Of a stretch of 64,000 nucleotides of DNA, positions 1 through 7,838 are shown in pieces. The notes under the pieces were generated by a model, which made no database searches, had not been told where the DNA came from, and saw nothing but the letters and a program-made list of their open reading frames with translations. Every line of letters begins with the position of its first letter. Within the stretch, counting starts at the first letter, position 1. A program made the translations under genes and the position numbers. Origin of the DNA: Pseudomonas sp. AL03 (GTDB taxonomy: Bacteria; Pseudomonadota; Gammaproteobacteria; Pseudomonadales; Pseudomonadaceae); NCBI RefSeq assembly GCF_029960815.1, contig NZ_JASBRE010000021.1:37821-101820 (forward strand), written 5' to 3'.

Positions 1-2236
1 GGTTGAATTCGCTCGCGGCATCGACCTGTTGCAGCGCCACACCGTCACGCTCGAAGAACCGCGTGCGCAGGGATTCGTGACGCTCGATCAGTTGCTGGAA
101 ACTGGCGCGCAAGGCGTCTTCATCCAGCTCGCCGCGCAAGCGCAAGGCACCGGGAATGTTGTAGGCACTGCTCTGCGGGTCGAGTTGCCAGGTAATCCAC
201 AGACGGTTCTGCGCCAGGGATTGCGGCATGGCTTCGGCGCGCGACAGCGGGGTGATCGCGCCTTGGGCGAGGCCACCCTCCTGTTGTTGCTGAGCGACCG
301 CGGCGGCAAACGCGCCAAGGGTCGGCGCTTCGAACAACAGGCGCAGGTTCAGCTCCAGAGCGAGTTCTTCGCGCAGACGCGCGACCACCTGAGTGGCCGC
401 GATGGAGTTGCCGCCCAACAGGAAGAAGTGATCGTCGGCGCTGACCTGTTTGACCTGCAATTGTTCGCACCAGATCTGGCCGATCAAGGATTGCAGTTCA
501 GAACCTGATTCAGTTGTGGATTTACTGTCGACGTTTGCCGACGGGAACAGCGCATAGCTGTCGAGGCTGCCGTCCACCAGACGATTGCGGCATGCCGAGC
601 GTTGCAGTTTGCCGCTCGAGGTCTTGGGCAGCGCGCCCGGATTGAGCAGCACCACCACGCTCGGCGCTTCCTGATACACCTCGGCCACGGCTTGGCGGAT
701 GGCTTTGATCAACGCGTCGGGCGGGAGGATTTTTTGCACGCTGCGGCTGATTTCCGCCGCAATGCCGATGCCTTCCTGGCCTTCGATGTTGACCGCGAAA
801 GCGGCGACCCGCCCTTTGCGCACCACCTCCACGTCGCGTTCGATGGTTTGCTCGATGTCCTGTGGGTAAAGGTTGTGACCACGGACGATCAACATGTCTT
901 TCAGGCGCCCAGTGATAAACAGTTCACCGTTGCGCATAAAGCCCAGGTCGCCGGTACGCAGCCAGGTACGGCCGGCATGTTGAACGAACGTCTTGGCGCT
1001 GGCTTCAGGGTTGCGCCAGTAGCCGTGGGCGACGCTTGGCCCGGCGGCCCAGACTTCGCCAACCGTGTTGTCCGCCAGCGCGTTGAGCGCAATCGGATCG
1101 ACAATCAGCACCGCGTGCTCCGGCTGACTGATGCCGCAACTCATGATCGGGCTGCCGTCGCCTGCCTCCGCACGGTTTTGTGCCAGGGCTTGATCGTCCA
1201 CGCACAGGTTGCCAATGCCCTGACCGCGAGGGCTGCCGGCCACGAACAGCGTCGCTTCGGCCAACCCGTAGGACGCCATGAAACTGTCTTGGGTGAAACC
1301 GCAGGCCGCGAACTTCTCGGCGAAGCGTTCCAGCGTATCGAGGCGAATCGGCTCGGAGCCGGAGTACGCCACGCGCCAACCACTCAGGTCCAGACGTTCC
1401 AGGGCCGATTCACTGACCCGCTCGCTGCACAGTCGATAGGCAAAATCCGGCCCACCGCTGATGGTGCCGCCGTACTCGCTGATCGCTTCCAGCCAGCGCA
1501 ACGGCCGGCCGAGGAAATACGCCGGCGACATCAACACGCACGGCACGCCGCTGAAAATCGGCTGCAACAGACCGCCAATCAGGCCCATGTCGTGGTACAG
1601 CGGCAGCCAGCTGACGATCACGTCGTCAGGATTCACATCAATGCCAAAGCCGTGGCGAATCAGCAGTTCATTGGCCACCAGATTGCCGTGGCTGACTTGC
1701 ACCCCTTTAGGCAACGCGGTGGAGCCGGAGGTGTATTGCAGGAACGCGATGTGGTCGTCTGCAAGGTTCGGCGCCACCCAACGTTCGGCCAATGCACCGT
1801 CGAGCGTATCGACACACAGCAACGGCGGCGCGCCCTCGATTTGCTGCAACGCATCGCGCAGACCGGCGCTGGTCAGCAGCAGACGTGGTTCGGCATCGCT
1901 GATGATCGACAGCAGACGCTCCTGATGATGACGACGAGCCGACTCCGGCGGATAGGCCGGCACCGCGATCACACCGGCGTACAGGCATCCGAAGAACGCC
2001 GCGACGTAATCCGGGCCGCTGGGAAACAACAGCACCACGCGGTCGCCAAACGCAGCCTCGGCCTGCAACGCGCCAGCCATGGTCCGCGCCCGCTGATCCA
2101 GCTCGCGATAACTGAGCACCACAGCCTGATCCTGGGTTTCGGCGAGAAAACGCAAGGCCACCCGGTCCGGCGTCAGGGCCGCTCGGCGCTGAAGGGCTTG
2201 GACCAGTGTGCTGGGGAGTTCGAACGCGTCGGTCAT
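1..2236 (-). CDS. pvdL: Pyoverdine chromophore NRPS PvdL, N-terminal part (partial)
   Basis: The gene starts at an ATG at 2236 and runs off the left edge without a stop; about 745 residues are visible. Residues 1 to ~575 form an acyl-AMP ligase domain (YTSGSTALPKG phosphate loop, GLAEATL, TGDLGF). A carrier protein follows, with the phosphopantetheine serine at S611 in LLGGNSIAA, and then the start of a condensation domain (RHESLRTRF). An acyl-ligase loading module as module 1 is typical of PvdL, the pyoverdine chromophore peptide synthetase, which begins on an acylated precursor in the cytoplasm. The divergent neighbour is pvdS, and an iron-starvation promoter lies upstream. I am confident of the family and of pvdL specifically; later modules lie outside the window. 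Confidence 0.92.
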   Translation of the reverse strand, partial: MTDAFELPSTLVQALQRRAALTPDRVALRFLAETQDQAVVLSYRELDQRARTMAGALQAEAAFGDRVVLLFPSGPDYVAAFFGCLYAGVIAVPAYPPESARRHHQERLLSIISDAEPRLLLTSAGLRDALQQIEGAPPLLCVDTLDGALAERWVAPNLADDHIAFLQYTSGSTALPKGVQVSHGNLVANELLIRHGFGIDVNPDDVIVSWLPLYHDMGLIGGLLQPIFSGVPCVLMSPAYFLGRPLRWLEAISEYGGTISGGPDFAYRLCSERVSESALERLDLSGWRVAYSGSEPIRLDTLERFAEKFAACGFTQDSFMASYGLAEATLFVAGSPRGQGIGNLCVDDQALAQNRAEAGDGSPIMSCGISQPEHAVLIVDPIALNALADNTVGEVWAAGPSVAHGYWRNPEASAKTFVQHAGRTWLRTGDLGFMRNGELFITGRLKDMLIVRGHNLYPQDIEQTIERDVEVVRKGRVAAFAVNIEGQEGIGIAAEISRSVQKILPPDALIKAIRQAVAEVYQEAPSVVVLLNPGALPKTSSGKLQRSACRNRLVDGSLDSYALFPSANVDSKSTTESGSELQSLIGQIWCEQLQVKQVSADDHFFLLGGNSIAATQVVARLREELALELNLRLLFEAPTLGAFAAAVAQQQQEGGLAQGAITPLSRAEAMPQSLAQNRLWITWQLDPQSSAYNIPGALRLRGELDEDALRASFQQLIERHESLRTRFFERDGVALQQVDAASEFN

Positions 2237-2390
2237 GAGGTTTCCTGCCTGAATTCGGCTTGCAAGTGAAATCGGTTTTCTGACGTCACGCCCCTTCGAG
2301 GGCGCGCAGGACGCGGTCTTCGCCGACCGCGCAAGGTTTGGGAATGCTGTTTTGGCCGCAGGTGCTACCCGGAACCCTTCACCAATGAGA
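2237..2390 (-). promoter_or_regulatory. pvdL 5' leader with hairpins
   Basis: About 150 nt separate the predicted pvdL promoter from its start codon. The stretch contains a perfect 7-bp stem (CGCGGTC at 2312-2318 with GACCGCG at 2325-2331) and a smaller GCCC/GGGC hairpin near 2290-2303. No ORF of note is present. The leader may affect translation or mRNA stability; this is inference only. Confidence 0.35.
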
Positions 2391-2414
2391 ACGGTTGACG
2401 TCTTCAAATAATTA
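2391..2414 (-). promoter_or_regulatory. PvdS-type iron-starvation promoter of pvdL
   Basis: Read on the minus strand this is TAATT, 16 nt, CGT, one mismatch from the PvdS consensus TAAAT-N16-CGT. It lies upstream of pvdL in the right orientation. It would couple pvdL transcription to the sigma factor encoded next door. Confidence 0.6.
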
Positions 2415-2520
2415 GTCGGAAGACCAGATCGCCAATGGGGCTGCGGTGCGGCAAGCGGGCGCGGCAGCGTGTCGCCGTTCTCACTCTGCACCCTTGTCGA
2501 TCATTAGTTCTGTTTCTCAT

Positions 2521-2549
2521 TTGACAATCATTATCATTTAGAATAATTT
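2521..2549 (+). promoter_or_regulatory. pvdS promoter overlapped by a Fur box
   Basis: TTGACA at 2521-2526 makes a good -35, with TAATTT 17 nt downstream as a weak -10. The same bases hold AATCATTATCATT-rich sequence close to the Fur consensus GATAATGATAATCATTATC. Iron-loaded Fur bound here would block pvdS transcription, as is known for other pseudomonads. Confidence 0.65.
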
Positions 2550-2620
2550 GTCGCTCGATGTGTAGGACGGCTCAGCCCCGTTTGCCGTCCCACGAACCTA
2601 TTGGCAGCAAGGTGATTTCC

Positions 2621-3169
2621 ATGACGGAACAAATGTCCACAGGCAGGTGCGATTCACCGCTACTTCAGGCATTCGTCGACAATCGACTGATTCTGGTCAA
2701 GATTGCAGCCCGCATTACCGGTTGCCGGTCGCGTGCTGAAGACGTGGTGCAGGATGCGTTCTTCCGGCTGCAATCTGCGCCGCAGATCACGTCCTCGTTC
2801 AAGGCTCAGCTCAGCTACCTGTTCCAGATCGTGCGCAACCTGGCGATCGATCACTACCGCAAACAGGCACTGGAGCAGAAGTATTCGGGCCCTGAAGAGG
2901 AAGGCCTGAACGTGGTGATTCAAGGCGCTTCGCCGGAAACCTCGCACATCAACTTCTCGACCCTGGAAAACATTGCCGATGCGCTGACCGAGCTGCCCAG
3001 CCGCACCCGCTACGCCTTCGAGATGTATCGCCTGCACGGCGTGCCGCAAAAGGACATCGCCAAGGAGCTTGGCGTCTCGCCGACCCTGGTGAACTTCATG
3101 ATTCGCGATGCGCTGGTGCATTGCCGCAAGGTGTCGGGCAGTCGTGTGGATACCTTTGCTCGCCGCTGA
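2621..3169 (+). CDS. pvdS: Extracytoplasmic-function sigma factor PvdS
   Basis: A 182-residue ECF sigma factor. Region 2 is visible (RAEDVVQDAFFRL, then YLFQIVRNLAIDHYRK) and region 4 (ELPSRTRYAFEMYRLHGVPQKDIAKELGVSPTLVNFMIRDAL) carries the -35-binding helix-turn-helix. PvdS directs RNA polymerase to iron-starvation promoters of pyoverdine genes and is restrained by an anti-sigma factor encoded elsewhere. The ATG at 2621 is chosen because AAGGTG sits just upstream and the length matches the family; an in-frame start at 2558 would add 21 unlike residues. A Fur box covers the promoter. It is divergent from pvdL, and both pvdL and the acetyltransferase downstream have matching promoters. Confidence 0.95.
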   Translation: MTEQMSTGRCDSPLLQAFVDNRLILVKIAARITGCRSRAEDVVQDAFFRLQSAPQITSSFKAQLSYLFQIVRNLAIDHYRKQALEQKYSGPEEEGLNVVIQGASPETSHINFSTLENIADALTELPSRTRYAFEMYRLHGVPQKDIAKELGVSPTLVNFMIRDALVHCRKVSGSRVDTFARR

Positions 3170-3191
3170 CACGCAAGCGCACGCAGGAAAA

Positions 3192-3216
3192 ACGCAGCCC
3201 AAGGCTGCGTTTTTTT
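3192..3216. terminator. Bidirectional intrinsic terminator between pvdS and pvdY
   Basis: Perfect 8-bp stem ACGCAGCC/GGCTGCGT with loop CAA, followed by seven T on the plus strand and flanked by A-runs that give a U-run on the minus strand. It serves the convergent pvdS and pvdY genes. Confidence 0.85.
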
Positions 3217-3219
3217 GTA

Positions 3220-4233
3220 TCAAGCCAACGCACACCGATCAAAAAACCGCTCACGCCCTAACATCATCAACGCCGCGCGCTTGTGCGGGAAGTCGAACTC
3301 TTTCTGGCAGTGAAAACCCTGGTTCTGCATATGCCCGATCATCTTCGCGTTGTCGGCGCGAGGCTCGGCAACCACCCGCTGAGTGCGTGGATCGTCGAGA
3401 AACAGGTAATGCGTCAACGCCGATAACCAGCTCGCCACCTTGTGCGGGCCACGGTGATTTTCCTCACCCACCAGCATGTGAATACCGCGGTCGTAATCGC
3501 CGGCGTCATAGAACGGCGCGATGCGATCTTCCTTGGCCCAATAGGCTTCAAAGTAGGCGAACGGCTGATCATCGAAACAACCGATCAGCGTCAGTGTGCG
3601 GGGATCGGCTTCAAGTTTGCTCAGGTACTCGCGATGCTGGTCGAGGCTGCCCTCCTCCTGCCAGAAACTCGCCACTCGCGGACTGTTCTGCCAACGATTG
3701 AAACGCGCCAGGTCCAGGTCGATGTCCACCCTGCGCAGGGAAATCCAGGCACCGAGGCGCGCATCAAAACGCCGATAGACTTCACCGCGCGGTTTCATCG
3801 GGCGCAGCGGATGACGCTTGCCGCCACTGATGATCATTTGCTGGGGATAACTCGAAGTCAGCGACACACCCAGCCAAGGCTGAGGCAATTGCCAGAACAG
3901 TGTTCGCTCACAGCGATACTGGCCGACGAGTTCGGTGGGGATCAGCAACCCGCTGAGCAATGCTTCGGTGGGGGCTACATCGAGTTGCCAGATCAGGCGC
4001 TGACAGCCCGGGTCACGGGCAAACAGCCAATAACAGGCCACCCATACTGCCTGACTGTCGGCGTGGTCGAAACGCTCTTCGACTTGCACATGCAGCTCGG
4101 GCTCGCGAGTCAGGCGCAGCTGGATCAGCGGCTGCCCTTCAAGGCTGAGGCACAGGCGGCGTTCGGTTTCATCAGCTACAAGACGGCTTCCTGTCGGCAA
4201 GGCCAGGGCAGTCAGGACATTCAGAGTGGACAT
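3220..4233 (-). CDS. pvdY: PvdY-type hydroxyornithine N-acetyltransferase (IucB/AlcB-like GNAT)
   Basis: 337 residues. The C-terminal half (from ~155) matches the siderophore acyltransferase branch of GNAT enzymes: RFNRWQNSPRVASFW, FAYFEAYWAKEDRIAPFYDAGDYDRGIHMLVGE, then FLDDPRTQRVVAEPRADNAKM and a final HKRAALMML. These proteins move an acyl group from acyl-CoA to a hydroxylated amine; in pyoverdine producers the PvdY-type enzyme acetylates N5-hydroxyornithine. The N-terminal 150 residues are a beta-rich domain common to the family. Its place beside pvdS and a perfect TAAAT-N16-CGT promoter upstream strongly support a pyoverdine role. The exact substrate (acetyl versus another acyl group) cannot be read from the sequence. 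Confidence 0.75.
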   Translation of the reverse strand: MSTLNVLTALALPTGSRLVADETERRLCLSLEGQPLIQLRLTREPELHVQVEERFDHADSQAVWVACYWLFARDPGCQRLIWQLDVAPTEALLSGLLIPTELVGQYRCERTLFWQLPQPWLGVSLTSSYPQQMIISGGKRHPLRPMKPRGEVYRRFDARLGAWISLRRVDIDLDLARFNRWQNSPRVASFWQEEGSLDQHREYLSKLEADPRTLTLIGCFDDQPFAYFEAYWAKEDRIAPFYDAGDYDRGIHMLVGEENHRGPHKVASWLSALTHYLFLDDPRTQRVVAEPRADNAKMIGHMQNQGFHCQKEFDFPHKRAALMMLGRERFFDRCALA

Positions 4234-4273
4234 GGGTCGGGCTCACGTTAATCGTCGGCAGTTCAACGATGTG

Positions 4274-4297
4274 ACGTGAGCCAGCGCGGGAAATTTA
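4274..4297 (-). promoter_or_regulatory. PvdS-type iron-starvation promoter of pvdY
   Basis: On the minus strand: TAAAT, exactly 16 nt, CGT, an exact match to the PvdS promoter consensus, 41 nt upstream of the pvdY start codon. It places the acetyltransferase in the pyoverdine regulon. Confidence 0.75.
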
Positions 4298-4333
4298 AGA
4301 GAGGTCGGCAAATACGCGACCTGTGGCGCGATC

Positions 4334-5131
4334 TCAGCTTCCCGGGACCGGCACCACGGCGATCTTGTAGGGGTCGAAAATCTTCAGCATCTGGCCATTG
4401 TCCCGCAACCCTTGCAGCAACTTGCTGAACGCCACGCCGCTGATGGGTGCGGCCGGACGGAGGATGGCGTAGTGGTGATAAACCTGATCGATACGCTGGG
4501 ACACCAGCAGTTGATCAGCGACTTCCTTGTTGCGCAGCAGGTAATCGCTCAGGTACGAGCGTGTCACCAAGGCAACGTTGGCACGCCCGCGCAGCACCAT
4601 CAGCAGGTTACTGTCATGGGAATACGTCAGCGTGGCGTTGTAGTTCTGCGCGAGGAATTTTGGATCGGCATTGAAGTTGGCGAATTCGTAGTGATAGCCG
4701 CTGAACAGCGCCAGACGCTTGCCGGTGAGGTCGGCAAAGTAACTCTCCCGGCGATCGAGCTCCCGTTGTGCGACAAAAATCTCGGCATCTTCCAGGCCCA
4801 TGTCGACGCTGGTGTGAGGGATGTCCTTCCAGCCCCAATCCGGATTCTCGAAAATCGCCATGTCCACCCGGCCTTGCTTGAAGTCACCGAAGCGCCGGGG
4901 AATGGAGGTAGGTACCAGGGCGAACTGATAGTCGCTTTGCAAGGCATTGAGTGCCTCGACCAGTTGCGGCAACAGACCGGTATCGGCACCGGACTCCGGG
5001 CGCACGGTATAGGGCGGAAAGTGTGCGGCACCGATCCGCACCAGTTGCGCAGCCTGAGAAGGCAACACCCAGAACACTGCAAGCGCCGCCAGCAAAAGCC
5101 GCGAGGCCGTCCGATTTGGCGAAGATATCAA
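4334..5131 (-). CDS. Solo periplasmic solute-binding protein (SBP_bac_3-like)
   Basis: 265 residues beginning with an apparent TTG start (GGGGAG about 12 nt upstream) and a signal peptide (RLLLAALAVFWVLPSQAA). The mature part looks like the amino-acid-binding SBP_bac_3 fold: LVRIGAAHFPPYTV, GLLPQLVEALNA, then FKQGRVDMAIFENPDWGW and LTGKRLALFSGYHY. No permease or ATPase gene is adjacent, so this is an orphan binding protein; such proteins may feed a transporter encoded elsewhere or act as sensors. The ligand is unknown. It sits between the pyoverdine genes and atuR, with no evidence that it belongs to either. Confidence 0.7.
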   Translation of the reverse strand: MISSPNRTASRLLLAALAVFWVLPSQAAQLVRIGAAHFPPYTVRPESGADTGLLPQLVEALNALQSDYQFALVPTSIPRRFGDFKQGRVDMAIFENPDWGWKDIPHTSVDMGLEDAEIFVAQRELDRRESYFADLTGKRLALFSGYHYEFANFNADPKFLAQNYNATLTYSHDSNLLMVLRGRANVALVTRSYLSDYLLRNKEVADQLLVSQRIDQVYHHYAILRPAAPISGVAFSKLLQGLRDNGQMLKIFDPYKIAVVPVPGS

Positions 5132-5191
5132 AACAACCTACTCCCCGAGAAAATACGCATCAATGCATTCAAGCTAGGTGGTTTCGGCCAC

Positions 5192-5845
5192 TTAGCCAGT
5201 TTCCGTCTGACTTGGAAAGCTATTGTTCTCTTCCAGCACCAGAATCAACGCCTCATCGGCCAACTGATCGAGGTTCGTGCTGCCGCCGGCGCGAAACCAA
5301 GTGGTGGTCCAGGACAACGCCCCCGTCAGAAAGCGGCGGGTGATGAACACATCCCCGCGAATAAAACCGGCGTCCTTGGCCTCGCCCAGCACCTGTAGCC
5401 AGAGATCTTCATAAATGTCGCGCAGCGCCAGCACCTGCGCCTGCCCGTCTTCGGACAGCGAACGCCATTCATACACCAACACCGCCATGGCCTCGCCACT
5501 GCCGCCCATGATCGACTGCAATTCACAACGAATCAGCGCCAGCACGCGCTCGCGCACACTGCCGGCGTCTGCCAGGGCTGCACGCATTAACGCGGTGTTG
5601 TAGCGAATGGTTTCCTCCATCACCGCCCGCAGGATCTCGTCCTTGCTTTTGAAGTGATGAAAAATACTGCCCGACTGAATGCCCACGGCGCCGGCCAGAT
5701 CGCGCACGGTGGTGCGCTCAAAACCTTTGTTGCGGAACAGGTGAGCCGCCACTTGCAGCAATTTGCCGCGGGCGCTGTCCGGGTCGGTCAATTGGCCGTT
5801 GTCGACCAATTCGCGCATCACCCTCAGGGCTTTTTGCTCGTCCAC
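5192..5845 (-). CDS. atuR: TetR-family repressor AtuR
   Basis: 217 residues from a GTG at 5845 that has AGGAGAG about 8 nt upstream; a TTG at 5869 is in frame but lacks a site. The N-terminal TetR helix-turn-helix is clear (GKLLQVAAHLFRNKGFERTTVRDLAGAVGIQSGSIFHHFKSKDEIL spans it), followed by an all-helical ligand domain. The gene diverges from atuA, as atuR does in P. aeruginosa, where it represses the acyclic terpene utilisation operon. Two near-identical palindromic sites lie in the shared intergenic region, which supports the assignment. The inducer is probably a CoA ester of the pathway (inference). Confidence 0.82.
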   Translation of the reverse strand: MDEQKALRVMRELVDNGQLTDPDSARGKLLQVAAHLFRNKGFERTTVRDLAGAVGIQSGSIFHHFKSKDEILRAVMEETIRYNTALMRAALADAGSVRERVLALIRCELQSIMGGSGEAMAVLVYEWRSLSEDGQAQVLALRDIYEDLWLQVLGEAKDAGFIRGDVFITRRFLTGALSWTTTWFRAGGSTNLDQLADEALILVLEENNSFPSQTETG

Positions 5846-5933
5846 CCGTTCTCTCCTACAGTCGATCAATCAAATACGCCAATCACCGCTAAAACAGCGG
5901 GGTTGCGCGGGCAATTTAAGCTGGCCGGGGCGC

Positions 5934-5949
5934 CCAAGCAAGCGCTCGG
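5934..5949. promoter_or_regulatory. AtuR-type operator, copy 1
   Basis: Reverse strand reads CCGAGCGCTTGCTTGG, one base different from the perfect copy at 5977-5992, in inverted orientation. It lies between atuR and atuA, where a TetR-type repressor would act on both genes. Confidence 0.65.
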
Positions 5950-5975
5950 GAAGAAGATAGTTAAGCCGTTTACAA

Positions 5976-5993
5976 ACCAAGCGCTTGCTTGGT
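5976..5993. promoter_or_regulatory. AtuR-type operator, copy 2
   Basis: Perfect inverted repeat ACCAAGC-GCTT-GCTTGGT, 31 bp upstream of the atuA start. It matches the first copy in 15 of 16 core bases, with centres 43 bp apart, about four helical turns, so two dimers could bind the same face. Confidence 0.7.
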
Positions 5994-6023
5994 AGTCTCG
6001 ATGCACTTCTGTCGGAGGTGGCT

Positions 6024-7826
6024 ATGGAGTTGACTGGGCCTAAAACAATTCGCATCGGGTGCGCCAGCGCCTTCTGGGGCGATACCTCGACCGCCGCCGC
6101 GCAATTGGTGGAAGGTGGGCGCCTGGACTATCTGGTCTTCGATTATCTGGCCGAAATCACGATGTCGATCATGGCCGGTGCGCGGATGAAAGAGCCTCAG
6201 GCTGGTTACGCCAGCGACTTCATCGAAGTCCTCAGCCCGCTGCTGGGTCAACTCGCCGAACAGAAAATCCGCGTCATCAGTAACGCCGGCGGAGTCAATC
6301 CGCAGGCCTGCGCCGCCGCCCTGACCGCTGCCTGCGACAAGGCCGGGGTGGCGTTGAAAATCGCCGTGCTGCTGGGCGATGACCTGCAGCCGCAGTTCAA
6401 ACAGCTGAGCAGCAGCGGTATCCATGAAATGTTCAGCGGCGCGCCCCTGCCGCCGATGTGCGTCTCGACCAACGCCTACCTTGGCGCACCGGGCATCGTC
6501 GAAGCCCTGCGCCTGGGCGCCGACATTGTGATCACCGGGCGTGTGGTCGACAGCGCGGTGGTCAGCGCTGCATTGGTGCATGAATTCAATTGGTCCTGGC
6601 ACGACTACGACAAACTTGCCCAGGCTGCACTGGCCGGCCACATCATCGAATGTGGCGCCCAGTGCACCGGCGGCAACTTCACCGATTGGCGCGAGGTGCC
6701 CGACTACGAACACATCGGCTTCCCCATCGTCGAAGTCAGCGCCGACAGCCAGTTCATCGTCAGCAAACCCGAAGGCTCCGGCGGACTGGTTACACCGCTG
6801 ACGGTCGGCGAGCAGATGCTGTATGAAATCGGCGACCCGCAGGCCTATCTGCTGCCGGACGTGGTCTGCGATTTCACTGAAGTCAAACTCGTGCAACAAG
6901 GCAAACATGCGGTTCAGGTGCACGGGGCAAAAGGCCTGCCGCCGACCGATCAGTACAAGGTCAGCGCGACTTACCCGGACGGTTTTCGCTGCACCGCCAG
7001 TTGCCTGATCGCCGGGATCGATGCGGTAGACAAGGCGCGTCGAGTCAGCGAAGCGATCATCAACAAGACGTCGGAAATCTTCAGCCAGCGTGGCTGGCCG
7101 CCCTACAGCGAAGTGAACATCGAACTGCTCGGCAGCGAAGCCACTTACGGCCCCCACGGTCAGCGCCATGACAGCCGCGAAGTGGTGATCAAACTGGCGG
7201 TGCGCCATCCGGGTAAACAGGCGTTGATGGTGTTCTCCCGGGAAATTGCCCAGGCCGCCACTGGCATGGCGCCGGGACTGACCGGGATTGTCGGTGGACG
7301 GCCGACGGTGTATCCGCTGATCCGGCTGTTCTCGTTCCTTATCGACAAAACTGCCTGCACGCTGGAAATTGACCTCAAGGGCCAGCGCCACCCATGCGCC
7401 CTGCCCGCCGTGGATGTGCTCGACACCGCCGACCTGCCCGTGGCGTGTGCCCCACCGAAACCCTCAGACCGGGCCGATGCCAGTGTGGCCCTGGTCAAAC
7501 TCGCCGTGGCGCGCTCCGGTGACAAGGGCAACCACAGCAACATCGGCGTCATGGCCCGCGAGCCGGAGTACCTGCCGTGGATTGCCGAAGCCTTGACGCC
7601 AGAAGTGATCGTCGACTGGATGAGTCATGTCCTCGACCCGATCCACGGCCGTGTTGAACGCTGGTATCTGCCGGGCACCCACAGCCTTAATTTTCTGCTG
7701 GAGAACGCCCTTGGAGGCGGTGGCGTGGCCAGCCTGCGGATCGATCCGCAAGGCAAAGCCTTCGCCCAGCAACTGCTGGAAATCCAGATACCGGTGCCTC
7801 AGCGCATCGCCGACCAAGTCAACTAG
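6024..7826 (+). CDS. atuA: Acyclic terpene utilisation protein AtuA (DUF1446)
   Basis: 600 residues, starting at an ATG preceded by GGAGGTG. The first ~450 residues are the DUF1446/AtuA domain (IRIGCASAFWGDT near the start, RVISNAGGVNP, GADIVITGRVVDSA, CTGGNFTDW), and the C-terminal ~100 residues hold the AtuA-like tail (ALVKLAVARSGDKGNHSNIG). It is the first gene of the geraniol/citronellol operon. AtuA proteins are required for growth on acyclic terpenes, but I know of no established reaction for them. The operon continues with atuB 12 nt downstream. Confidence 0.9.
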   Translation: MELTGPKTIRIGCASAFWGDTSTAAAQLVEGGRLDYLVFDYLAEITMSIMAGARMKEPQAGYASDFIEVLSPLLGQLAEQKIRVISNAGGVNPQACAAALTAACDKAGVALKIAVLLGDDLQPQFKQLSSSGIHEMFSGAPLPPMCVSTNAYLGAPGIVEALRLGADIVITGRVVDSAVVSAALVHEFNWSWHDYDKLAQAALAGHIIECGAQCTGGNFTDWREVPDYEHIGFPIVEVSADSQFIVSKPEGSGGLVTPLTVGEQMLYEIGDPQAYLLPDVVCDFTEVKLVQQGKHAVQVHGAKGLPPTDQYKVSATYPDGFRCTASCLIAGIDAVDKARRVSEAIINKTSEIFSQRGWPPYSEVNIELLGSEATYGPHGQRHDSREVVIKLAVRHPGKQALMVFSREIAQAATGMAPGLTGIVGGRPTVYPLIRLFSFLIDKTACTLEIDLKGQRHPCALPAVDVLDTADLPVACAPPKPSDRADASVALVKLAVARSGDKGNHSNIGVMAREPEYLPWIAEALTPEVIVDWMSHVLDPIHGRVERWYLPGTHSLNFLLENALGGGGVASLRIDPQGKAFAQQLLEIQIPVPQRIADQVN

Positions 7827-7838
7827 AGGACTGTCGCC

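Noticed and set aside
602..2269. Long open frame on the plus strand opposite pvdL (555 codons)
   Set aside because: It mirrors the GC-rich codon pattern of pvdL, has His/Gln/Arg-rich low-complexity translation and no known domain.
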